Assembly (NCBI GenBank): GCA_963812255.1
Contig: CAWEUM010000007.1
Span: forward strand, 107,110 to 171,109
Direction: 5' to 3'
DNA: 64,000 nucleotides
Source of the DNA: DATJGR01 sp963812255
Lineage (GTDB): Bacteria > Pseudomonadota > Gammaproteobacteria > Pseudomonadales > Azotimanducaceae
Made by a program: the position numbers and the translations under genes. Positions 1 to 6,795 of this stretch are shown here, in pieces (the stretch's first letter is position 1; every line of letters begins with the position of its first letter). A model generated the notes under the pieces. The model did not search any database and had not been told where the DNA came from. It was given only the letters and a program-made list of their open reading frames with translations.

Positions 1-366
1 TTGCGATCCATGTGCCCCGGCTCTCGCATGTTCCATCCAGACCTCGATGCGCACGTCTTGCGATGCGGGCGGTCGCGTCGGCGCGACGGCGTGACATTGA
101 ACGGCTTCGAGGTCGGTGGTCGCGTAGCGGAAATACAACGACAGACTGCCCGATTGCCACCAGCGCGTCCCCAGCATGTGTAGCAGCAGCGGCGGGAATT
201 GCTCCATATGCAGCGATGCGGCCACGGTGCCGCCGCGAAATCCCAGCTTCTGCGCGGTGCTATCGTCGTGAATGCTGCCTTTCAGATGGGCCGCCGCGTT
301 GCGCGGCGCACGTAAAGGGCCGACCCAGACACCACCTCCGAGCGGCCATGCAGTGAACTGCGTCAT
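1..366 (-). CDS. Hotdog-fold (MaoC-like) protein, 3' end cut by window edge
   Basis: The reading frame starts at ATG 366-364 and stays open through position 1, so only the first 122 residues are seen. Residues near 30-55 contain a stretch reading SIHDD, then LGFRGGTVA and HMEQFPPLL, followed by GSLSLYFR and TTDLE. I associate this pattern with hotdog-fold acyl-thioester binding or dehydratase-like proteins of the MaoC type. The substrate is unknown. The gene points away from the decayed HAD gene just upstream, and a weak promoter lies at 414-442. The family call rests on my recognition of the motifs and is moderate; an unrelated conserved hypothetical protein remains possible. Confidence 0.5.
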   Translation of the reverse strand, partial: MTQFTAWPLGGGVWVGPLRAPRNAAAHLKGSIHDDSTAQKLGFRGGTVAASLHMEQFPPLLLHMLGTRWWQSGSLSLYFRYATTDLEAVQCHAVAPTRPPASQDVRIEVWMEHARAGAHGSQ

Positions 367-413
367 GGTGGTTGTCTCCTGCGAGACGCGCACAAGTGCG
401 CGAGGAAGACTCG

Positions 414-442
414 TGTATACCCCAAATATTTATCGACGTCAG
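414..442 (-). promoter_or_regulatory. Possible sigma-70 promoter for the hotdog gene
   Basis: On the minus strand a CTGACG -35 box (442-437) and a TATACA -10 box (419-414) are separated by exactly 17 bases, with AT-rich sequence between them in an otherwise GC-rich region. The start codon of the downstream gene lies about 48 bases away. Each box matches the consensus at 4 of 6 positions, so this is only a candidate. Confidence 0.35.
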
Positions 443-743
443 CCCATCAGTGTCGCAATCGCGTTCGGCACTTCGTCAATCGAACGCAATGCCGCTGCGG
501 CACCGCTGAAGTCGTGCGCCGAACCGAAGAATCGGTTGCGCACGGTCATGCATGCGAGCCCCGTGGCGCACGATGCGTCGTTCGCCGTGGATCAGTTCGA
601 ACGCGCGCCCATTTCAACGCTCGCACGCAACCGCGTGTAATGGTCGCGTTCGAGCGTGACCCCAAGTTCCGCGAACACCTGCTGTGTCGCTGAAAATAGC
701 CTTCTTCGGTGTTCACCAGCACACCGTCGTTGTCCCATAGCAC
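439..743 (-). pseudogene. Remnant of a HAD-superfamily phosphatase gene
   Basis: From GTG 743 the minus strand encodes MLWDNDGVLVNTEEGYF, the DxDGVLVxTE motif I of HAD phosphatases. The frame is then lost at about position 695, and the homology continues in another frame (ATQQVFAELGVTLERDHYTRL) until a stop near 592. A third frame ending at 439-441 encodes GLACMTVRNRFFG and FSGAAAALRSIDEVP, which resembles the C-terminal end of the same family. The middle of a normal gene of about 220 codons, including motifs II and III, is missing. At least two frame changes plus an internal deletion make function very unlikely. It overlaps the 3' end of the nuclease gene by about 30 bases. Confidence 0.75.
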
Positions 744-1831
744 ATAGCGAATGCTCTTCGAGGATCCACAGCGTCACCGCTACACACGGATTTTGACTTT
801 GCACCGAGCAATCGTTGGAGAACCATCGCGATGCGGTGGCCGGCAAGACCGATCTCGCGTTGCGCAATCGGACGCATCGCTTCGCGATACGCAGCGGATA
901 TGCGTACGCGCGGCGGCGCCGGCGGCGTGGCAGCCGCAACCGCAGCGCGGATGTCCGCGGTGTACACACGTTTTGCCGCGAGACGTCGGCCCTGCCGGGC
1001 CCAGTTCTGAAAATCGAAAGGCAAATCGAGTCTGGACTGGCGCGCGGCGTCCGTGGCCGTCGCAAACGCCGCATCGCGCGCCAACGCATCGAGTTTCGCC
1101 AGGCGTCGATCGCTTCCCAACGCGCCGTCCCACAGCGCGTGCAGGTTCGAACCACCTGCCAGTTCGATGTCGTTGCCGCCTCGATCGCCGTGCTCGAATG
1201 CGGGTACCGAGTACATCGCGGTCGTGTGCAGCGGTTGGTGCAGATCGCCGATCAGATGCGTGATCCAGATCAACGCGAGTCCACGCTCGGCCTCCGTCTC
1301 GATACACCAATTGCGATTCAGCATGTCGAGTGCCTCCACGATGTTCAGATGTGACGCGTCGAGACCCGGTGCCCATGTCATCGGCAGCGAATCCAGATGG
1401 ATCCGGCGCCGATCCGACGCGCGCAGGTATGTCGGCAGATTGATGTAGTGCCAGCTGCTGTGGCTGTAGCGCGCGATCAGGGACTCGCGCGCGGCGGCCG
1501 GCGCGCGCTCGAAACGCCGCGCTTCGTCAGGCCACGTCGAGGAGAACGCGAAGTACCAACGATCCTGCGCGGCCGCGCCGGCCTTCGCGAGGCTGCGCGG
1601 CAACCGATTCTCGATGTCTTCGTGGAAGCGCGGATGGGCACGCACCAGATGTGCTGCGGTCGCGCGCACCTCGACTGGCAACTGATCATAGGCAATCAGT
1701 GCGGCGATCATGTGACCGGTGTCGTTCCACGCTGATGCCGCCGGGGCGATCAGCACGAGAGCCAGGGCCAGCCAGCGCCAGAAATTGGGCCGGCCGCCTG
1801 CACCAGCTTCTAATTCATGTGTCTTATTCAT
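713..1831 (-). CDS. S1/P1-type zinc nuclease, exported
   Basis: The 372-residue protein has a signal peptide (hydrophobic LALALVLIAPAASA, cleavage predicted after A34), so the mature chain starts with Trp35. S1/P1 nucleases use this N-terminal Trp and His40 (WNDTGH) to bind zinc. The other expected ligands are visible: Asp in STWPDEAR, His in SWHYINLP, His/Asp/His in THLIGDLHQPLH, and His/Asp in NLHALWDG. The family hydrolyses single-stranded DNA and RNA and 3'-nucleotides, presumably here in the periplasm or outside the cell. I chose ATG 1831; an in-frame ATG at 1882 exists but would put charged sequence before the signal. The C-terminus has about 35 residues beyond the usual family end and runs into the HAD remnant, as if the original stop was lost. 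Confidence 0.88.
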   Translation of the reverse strand: MNKTHELEAGAGGRPNFWRWLALALVLIAPAASAWNDTGHMIAALIAYDQLPVEVRATAAHLVRAHPRFHEDIENRLPRSLAKAGAAAQDRWYFAFSSTWPDEARRFERAPAAARESLIARYSHSSWHYINLPTYLRASDRRRIHLDSLPMTWAPGLDASHLNIVEALDMLNRNWCIETEAERGLALIWITHLIGDLHQPLHTTAMYSVPAFEHGDRGGNDIELAGGSNLHALWDGALGSDRRLAKLDALARDAAFATATDAARQSRLDLPFDFQNWARQGRRLAAKRVYTADIRAAVAAATPPAPPRVRISAAYREAMRPIAQREIGLAGHRIAMVLQRLLGAKSKSVCSGDAVDPRRAFAMCYGTTTVCW

Positions 1832-1869
1832 ATCATCGACCGCTACATCGAACGTCGAGCATTGCATCC

Positions 1870-3393
1870 ATGACCAGCGCACCTACCAGTAAGAGCAGTA
1901 CGGGCAGTACGAGCACCACCACGTCCCGCCGTATAGCCGTGCCGGTGCTCGTCGGCATCAGTCAACTCGAGCAACGTGTGGCCGATCCGGCACATGCAAA
2001 AGAACCGCTCGAATTGATGATCGAGGCGGTACGCGCGGCCGCGCTGGACGCCGGTTCGAACGCGCTGCTCGAACACGCGACGTCGGTCCGGGTCATTCGC
2101 GGCATCTGGCCGTACAAGAATCCGGCGCGCATCGTCGCACAGGCGGTGGGCATTCCCAATGCCGAGACTGCGCTGACGCCGTACGGGGGCAACTACGTGC
2201 AATCGGTCGTCAACCGCAGCGCCCTCGACATCCAGGCGGGGCGTCATGAGGTGATCGTCATCACAGGCGCCGAATGCGGTTACACGCAGGCGCGCGCTCG
2301 CAAACAAGGCTTCGAGCTGAAGTGGCAGGAGGCACCGGGCACACCTGACCTGCTGATCGGCGAAGACAAGAACATGCGTCACGCGGCCGAAAAAGCGGTG
2401 GGACTCGGCCAACCCATCCAGCTGTATCCACTGTTCGAAAACGCGCTGCGTCACGCGCGCGGCGAGAGCATTCCGGATCATCTGCGACGGATCTCCGAAC
2501 TGTGGTCGCGTTTCAGCGACGTAGCCAGCCGCAATCCGCATGCCTGGCTGCGAGAACGGCACAGCGCGGAAGAGATCCGCACGCCGTCAGCCACCAATCG
2601 GAGGGTGTCGTTTCCATATCCGAAGCTGATGAATTCGAACAACAACGTCGATCAGGCCGCGGCGTTGATTCTGTGTTCCGCTGAAACCGCGCGACGGTTC
2701 GGAGTTGCGGAGAATCGCTGGATCTATCCGTGGGCCGGCACCGACGCGCACGATCACTATTTCGTTTCGAATCGCGACAACCTGTATTCGTCGCCGGCGA
2801 TCCGCTTCGCCGGCAACCGCTGCCTCGAACTCGCCGGCGTGGAAGTCGCCGCGCTCGATCACGTGGACCTCTACAGCTGCTTTCCGGTGGCAGTCGAAGT
2901 GGCCGCGGCCGAACTCGGCCTCGATGAGCAGCGTCCGCTGACGGTCACAGGCGGGCTGACGTTCGGCGGCGGACCATTGAACAACTACGTGATGCATTCG
3001 ATCGCGCGGATGGCCGAGGTATTGCGCGGCGATGTCACCGCCACCGGGCTGGTCACCGCCAACGGCGGCTACCTGACCAAGCACGCCTTCGGCGTCTACA
3101 GCGCGCAACCCCCAACGAACGCATTCCGCCACGAAGATCTTCAAGCGCAGGTTGACGGGACCCCACAGCGCGACGTTGCGACGGCCCATCGCGGCGACGC
3201 CGAGGTCGAGAGCTATGCGGTGATGTACGGCACCGACGGCCCGTCGATTGCGCACGTCGCGTGCCGGTTACCTGACGGGCGGCGAGCGTGGGGCAACTGC
3301 TCCGATACCTCGATCCTCGAGACGATGACGCGCGAAGAGTTTTGCGGCCGCGCGGCCCGACTCGACGGCGCGGGTTCGGTTTCGTTCACTTAG
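1870..3393 (+). CDS. Thiolase-like protein (acetyl-CoA acetyltransferase family)
   Basis: The 507-residue protein starts at ATG 1870, 38 bases from the divergent nuclease start. It has the thiolase-superfamily layout: an N-terminal half with YGGNYVQSVVNRSALDIQAG, a C-terminal half with DLYSCFPVAVEVAAAELGL and the glycine-rich GGLTFGGGPLNNYV, and an additional C-terminal domain (about residues 430-500) like those of SCP-x or type-1 thiolase-like proteins. The canonical nucleophilic cysteine motif of degradative thiolases (CGSG type) is not present at the expected place; the GGN element replaces it. It therefore may bind acyl-CoA without classical thiolysis. The first 20 residues are Ser/Thr-rich and may be disordered. 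The substrate cannot be inferred. Confidence 0.75.
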   Translation: MTSAPTSKSSTGSTSTTTSRRIAVPVLVGISQLEQRVADPAHAKEPLELMIEAVRAAALDAGSNALLEHATSVRVIRGIWPYKNPARIVAQAVGIPNAETALTPYGGNYVQSVVNRSALDIQAGRHEVIVITGAECGYTQARARKQGFELKWQEAPGTPDLLIGEDKNMRHAAEKAVGLGQPIQLYPLFENALRHARGESIPDHLRRISELWSRFSDVASRNPHAWLRERHSAEEIRTPSATNRRVSFPYPKLMNSNNNVDQAAALILCSAETARRFGVAENRWIYPWAGTDAHDHYFVSNRDNLYSSPAIRFAGNRCLELAGVEVAALDHVDLYSCFPVAVEVAAAELGLDEQRPLTVTGGLTFGGGPLNNYVMHSIARMAEVLRGDVTATGLVTANGGYLTKHAFGVYSAQPPTNAFRHEDLQAQVDGTPQRDVATAHRGDAEVESYAVMYGTDGPSIAHVACRLPDGRRAWGNCSDTSILETMTREEFCGRAARLDGAGSVSFT

Positions 3394-3432
3394 TCATCTA
3401 TTTCAGTTAGTTAGATACGCTAATTCACTCTA

Positions 3433-3461
3433 TTGATTAATATATCGAGCTAACCTATATT
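3433..3461 (+). promoter_or_regulatory. Strong sigma-70 promoter for the small RNA candidate
   Basis: TTGATT (3433-3438) and TATATT (3456-3461) are separated by exactly 17 bases in a short AT-rich island (about 3400-3465). Each box matches the consensus at 5 of 6 positions. The predicted start is near 3468, at the foot of the first hairpin of the RNA candidate. Confidence 0.65.
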
Positions 3462-3467
3462 CCATCG

Positions 3468-3561
3468 GCCGGCATGGAAGCCGGTGGTCGTCGAATCGAC
3501 CGACGCCGATGGCAATGGATGGCCATCCGCACCAGCGACCTTTGGTCGCTGGTGCCTTTTT
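3468..3561 (+). ncRNA. Candidate small RNA, possible CsrA/RsmA-binding decoy
   Basis: A non-coding interval of about 94 bases lies between a good promoter (3433-3461) and a strong rho-independent terminator (3529-3561). It folds by eye into four hairpins. Hairpin 1 is CCGGC/GCCGG (3469-3484) with loop ATGGAA. Hairpin 2 is GGTCG/CGACC (3486-3501). Hairpin 3 is GATGGC/GCCATC (3508-3527) with loop AATGGATG. The terminator stem is 12 bp. The loops of hairpins 1 and 3 both display ATGGA, which matches the ANGGA motif that CsrA/RsmA recognises in RsmX/Y/Z and CsrB/C decoy RNAs. Known decoys usually carry more copies. What I see is the promoter, folds and motifs; the CsrA role is inference. It could also be an unrelated small RNA or part of a leader. 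Confidence 0.55.
3529..3561 (+). terminator. Rho-independent terminator
   Basis: A perfect 12-bp stem, GCACCAGCGACC (3529-3540) with GGTCGCTGGTGC (3544-3555), has a TTT loop and is followed by CTTTTT (3556-3561). This is a canonical intrinsic terminator that would end the small RNA and any transcript of the thiolase-like gene. Confidence 0.85.
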
Positions 3562-3618
3562 AGGACCAGCCGTTCGGACAGGCAGTTCGAATCAGGGAAG
3601 ATCAGGGGAGATCGTCGA

Positions 3619-3861
3619 ATGGCAACGCCACATGCACAGACGTCGAGCGATCAGCAAGCCGCCAGCGCCGCCGCAATACGGATACTCAGAGAAATCGTCG
3701 ACTACCAGCGCCGCCTGCGCCGGTTGTCGGTTCACCAGTCCAGTGGGGAGCAGGACTATCTGATCGAAGCCTACCGGCGCGCGATCAAGTTACGCCAGGG
3801 ACTCCTCGAGGATTTGCCACAACCGCGCGAGATTGCGCCGGACCCGTGGCGACGAGATTGA
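3619..3861 (+). CDS. Small conserved-looking protein of unknown function
   Basis: An 80-residue reading frame starts at ATG 3619, preceded by AGGGGAG about 10 bases upstream, a good ribosome binding site. The N-terminus is Ala/Gln/Ser-rich. The rest is charged and helix-prone (IRILREIVDYQRRLRRL, then YLIEAYRRAIKLRQGLLEDL) and ends in a Pro-rich tail. There is no signal peptide or membrane segment. I do not recognise a family. It lies between the small RNA terminator and the RDD gene, on the same strand as both. The good ribosome site and amphipathic composition argue for a real gene, but this is not certain. Confidence 0.55.
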   Translation: MATPHAQTSSDQQAASAAAIRILREIVDYQRRLRRLSVHQSSGEQDYLIEAYRRAIKLRQGLLEDLPQPREIAPDPWRRD

Positions 3862-3941
3862 CGTTGGCAACAGGCTGATCTCAATCGACTCGGCCACATT
3901 CGAAATCACTGCACCCGAACGCCTTTCAATCCAATGAGCTG

Positions 3942-4364
3942 ATGTCGGACGTTCCGCAACCTCGCCCCGCCGGCCTGCGGCGCCGACTCGGCGCGATGCT
4001 GTACGACGCGATGTTGATCCTCGCGATCTGGCTGATGACACTGTTCATCGGCGTCGCGCTGCACAACGGTCCGGTCGTCGGCCCACTGGTGCAGAGCATC
4101 CTGTTCATCGAAATGTTCAGCTTCTTCGCCTACTTCTGGGTGTGGCGCGGACAAACCGTCGGCATGCTCGCATGGGGTCTGCGGGTCGAAACCCTCGACG
4201 GCACGCCGATGCGCCTGGCCCAGGCGTTGCTGCGCTTCATCGGCGGCATGCTGTCGTTCGCCACGTTCGGGCTCGGCTATCTATGGATCTACATCGACCC
4301 GGACCGCCGCGCCTGGCCCGATATGCTGTCGCGTACGTTGATCGTGTACCGGCCGCGGAGTTGA
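3942..4364 (+). CDS. RDD family integral membrane protein
   Basis: The 140-residue protein opens with AGLRRRLGAMLYDAMLIL, which contains the arginine and aspartate that name the RDD domain. It has about three membrane segments: residues 20-40, 50-68 and 90-118. A further motif, GQTVGMLAWGLRVETLDG, is typical of the family. RDD proteins are small inner-membrane proteins, some implicated in ion transport, and the substrate here is unknown. It is transcribed toward lptG, and a large inverted repeat separates the two convergent genes. Confidence 0.85.
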   Translation: MSDVPQPRPAGLRRRLGAMLYDAMLILAIWLMTLFIGVALHNGPVVGPLVQSILFIEMFSFFAYFWVWRGQTVGMLAWGLRVETLDGTPMRLAQALLRFIGGMLSFATFGLGYLWIYIDPDRRAWPDMLSRTLIVYRPRS

Positions 4365-4405
4365 CTGCTGACCCGGTCCTTCCGCGAACGAAGCGCCTCG
4401 CTCGA

Positions 4406-4526
4406 GTCGTGATGGGGCGGATCTTCCCTGCGGCGGCTCGTGCTGCGCAAGGGATGGCGCAGCACGAGCCTCCAGGGACGGGACGTCCGGCGTGTCCGCG
4501 GCAGGGGAAATCCGCCCCGTCACGAC
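4406..4526. repeat. Large composite inverted repeat between convergent genes
   Basis: Outer arms 4406-4431 and 4501-4526 are reverse complements at 23 of 26 positions, and two of the three differences are G-T wobble pairs in RNA. Inside them is a perfect 14-bp inverted repeat (4435-4448 and 4457-4470) with an 8-base loop, and a smaller one around GGACGTCC (4481-4497). Read as RNA or single-stranded DNA this makes a branched, cloverleaf-like structure of about 121 bases. No frame of note lies inside. It sits between the stops of the RDD gene and lptG, where it could act as a bidirectional terminator, or it may be a palindromic mobile repeat. Confidence 0.8.
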
Positions 4527-4541
4527 CACGAAAGCGTCACG

Positions 4542-5618
4542 CTATCGTTGCCGCCGCAGTAACCACACCCCGATCAACCAACAGATCAGGATGGGGGCGG
4601 CCACCGCGGCCACGGCAGGCAGGTGATACACCATGCTCATCGGGCCAAACAGATCCTCCAGATACTTGAATGTCAGCCCCACCAGCGTCCCTACCGCGAG
4701 CCGCGTGCCCATGCTGACCTCGCGCAGCGGTCCGATGATGAAACACAGCGCCAGCAGCGTCAGACCCAGGATCGCGAACGGCTGCAGCGATTTGTTCCAG
4801 AACGCCAGCCGATAGCGGCTCGCGTCCAGATCTTCACGATCCATATACGCGATTTGCGTGACGAGGCCGCGAAGTGACAGATTGGACGGTCCGAGCAGCA
4901 CGCGGATACCGAGCAGTGCCGGCGTCGCATCGGAGGTCCAGCGAACGCTGTCGAGATGACGGACGTGGGTACCTTCCTCGTCGAGCACGGTTTCGTCGAC
5001 GTTCGTCAGCATCCAGGCGCCTTCGTTCGGTAGATAACGCGCCGATGCCGCTCGCCGCGCCACTCTCAGCTGCCGCTCATGATCGAGCAGATACTGTCGG
5101 ATACCGACCAGGCGACCCGCCGCATCGATGGCGGCGACATCCATGAACAGGTCACCTTCGCGATACCAGTGCCCGCCCCAGAGTCGGATCGTCGAAGACG
5201 ATTGGCGCGCCTGCGCCTTGTACCCCTCGGCCGCTTCCTCGCCCCAGGGCGCGAAGTATTCACCCAGCAGCAGGGCGACCAGCAGCGCGCCGGTCGCCGG
5301 CATCGCGGCCGATACAAACAGCCTGCGCAGCGACATTCCCGCCGCTCGCAGCACGGTCAGTTCACCCTGGCTGGCCAACTGGCCCAGACCCACCAACGTG
5401 CCCAGAAAGGCGACGTAGGGAATCAGCTCGTACGCGCGTCGAGGCAACGTCAACAAGACATACACCATCGCCTGCGTCATGCCGTAGCCGACCGATTTCT
5501 CGCGCAACTCATCGATCAGTTGGAACACCGCGCTCAATCCGATGAACGCCAGCAGCACCACGCACATCGCCTTGACGAGTGTGGCACCGACGTGTCGATC
5601 GATACGCAGGATCAACAC
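4542..5618 (-). CDS. lptG: LPS export ABC transporter permease LptG
   Basis: This 358-residue inner-membrane protein is one of the two permease subunits of the LptB2FG complex that extracts lipopolysaccharide from the inner membrane and passes it to LptC and LptA. It has the YjgP/YjgQ-family pattern: three N-terminal membrane helices (around residues 12-35, 55-75 and 98-118), a periplasmic beta-jellyroll domain (about 130-265), and three C-terminal helices (about 270-355). The element RAYELIPYVAFLGTLVGLG fits the coupling region. The length is normal. It starts one base after the lptF stop, so the two are translated from one message in the standard lptF-lptG order. Confidence 0.93.
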   Translation of the reverse strand: MLILRIDRHVGATLVKAMCVVLLAFIGLSAVFQLIDELREKSVGYGMTQAMVYVLLTLPRRAYELIPYVAFLGTLVGLGQLASQGELTVLRAAGMSLRRLFVSAAMPATGALLVALLLGEYFAPWGEEAAEGYKAQARQSSSTIRLWGGHWYREGDLFMDVAAIDAAGRLVGIRQYLLDHERQLRVARRAASARYLPNEGAWMLTNVDETVLDEEGTHVRHLDSVRWTSDATPALLGIRVLLGPSNLSLRGLVTQIAYMDREDLDASRYRLAFWNKSLQPFAILGLTLLALCFIIGPLREVSMGTRLAVGTLVGLTFKYLEDLFGPMSMVYHLPAVAAVAAPILICWLIGVWLLRRQR

Positions 5619-5619
5619 G

Positions 5620-6687
5620 TCAATCCGGATGGGGCCGGTTCAGCCGTTGCAGCAACTTGAGCGCAAATCCGGCAAACACCAGATGTGCGGGCCACATCCC
5701 GATCGCGTTCGAAAGATGCCCCGACGCAAGCGCATTGCGGTCGATGAGCAGCGCCAGATAATAGGCCAGGAACGCAAGCACCGCCGGCACGATGCGTGCG
5801 AAACGCCCTTCGCGGGGTCGCACGCGCGCCAACACGAATCCCATCGGCACCGCGATCAACGTCATCAACGGGAGTGCGAACCGCCAGTGCAGTTCGGCCA
5901 CGGAGCGGGGATTGTCGCGCCGTAGTTGAGTTGTCGGCTGCGCGTCGATTTCGATCGTGGCGAGGTCCGGATCCCGCTGTTCGATGCGCTGACCGAGCGT
6001 CTCGAACCTCACGACGCGATACGGTGTCTGTCCGATCACGCCTTCATAGCGTCGTCCAGAGCGCAGCAGCAGAAACCGGCTGCCGGTGATCGCATCGACA
6101 TACTGCGTGCCCTGCTGCGCCCAGATCGTGACGTTGCGTCCCTGCACTTCCATGCCGATGAATACGCGCGACAGGTTCCGCTTGTCGGGCGACGCCGCCT
6201 CCGAATAGGTCACACGTGCACCATCGTCCATGGTGTGAAACATGCCCGGGGTCATCGTCTCGAACTCACGCTCGGCGCGCTCCGCCAGCAGAAAATGTTC
6301 CAGCACACCATTGGCGCGCGGTGTTGCGACGAGCGACAGGTACGCCACCACCGCGGCAACGAAAGCGGCGCCAATGCCCATCCACAACATCACCCGAACC
6401 GGAGAACTGCCACCCGTGGCGAGCACCGTCATCTCCTGGTCGGCATACAATCGCGCCGCTGTGAGCACCAGCGCGATGTAGAACGAGAACGGCAACGTCA
6501 ACTGCAGGAACTCCGGCACTCTCAACGACATGATCTTCAACAACGCATCCGCCGAATGCTTGCCCAGCGCAGCGTCCTGCAGATAGCCCATGAAGCGACC
6601 GCTGAGCGCGATCACGAGCAACACCAGCGCCGTGAAGAAAAAGACGGACAACAACTCGCGAGAGACGTATCGGAACGCAGTGCCCAT
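5620..6687 (-). CDS. lptF: LPS export ABC transporter permease LptF
   Basis: This is the 355-residue partner of LptG. N-terminal helices (RELLSVFFFTALVLLVIAL and following), the conserved YADQEMTVLATGG segment, a periplasmic domain of about 120 residues, and three C-terminal helices match the YjgP/YjgQ family. It heads the lptFG operon and is divergent from pepA, with 108 bases between the start codons. The same lptF-lptG / pepA arrangement is conserved in many gammaproteobacteria, which supports both calls. Confidence 0.93.
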   Translation of the reverse strand: MGTAFRYVSRELLSVFFFTALVLLVIALSGRFMGYLQDAALGKHSADALLKIMSLRVPEFLQLTLPFSFYIALVLTAARLYADQEMTVLATGGSSPVRVMLWMGIGAAFVAAVVAYLSLVATPRANGVLEHFLLAERAEREFETMTPGMFHTMDDGARVTYSEAASPDKRNLSRVFIGMEVQGRNVTIWAQQGTQYVDAITGSRFLLLRSGRRYEGVIGQTPYRVVRFETLGQRIEQRDPDLATIEIDAQPTTQLRRDNPRSVAELHWRFALPLMTLIAVPMGFVLARVRPREGRFARIVPAVLAFLAYYLALLIDRNALASGHLSNAIGMWPAHLVFAGFALKLLQRLNRPHPD

Positions 6688-6795
6688 TCGATCAGTGTCC
6701 GCCCTTTACCATGCGAGTCCGAGCGTGTTGAGGTCGTGTCTCGCGGCTTTTCAAATTAGACTTGAGCGGCTGACGCACCGGCGAGATGGGGGATT

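Noticed and set aside
12..640. Overlapping plus-strand frames in the first 640 bases
   Set aside because: They oppose the hotdog gene and the HAD remnant on the minus strand, where recognisable protein motifs are found.
4406..4526. Inverted repeat considered as ends of an insertion sequence
   Set aside because: Only about 70 bases separate the arms, there is no transposase frame and no target-site duplication is visible.
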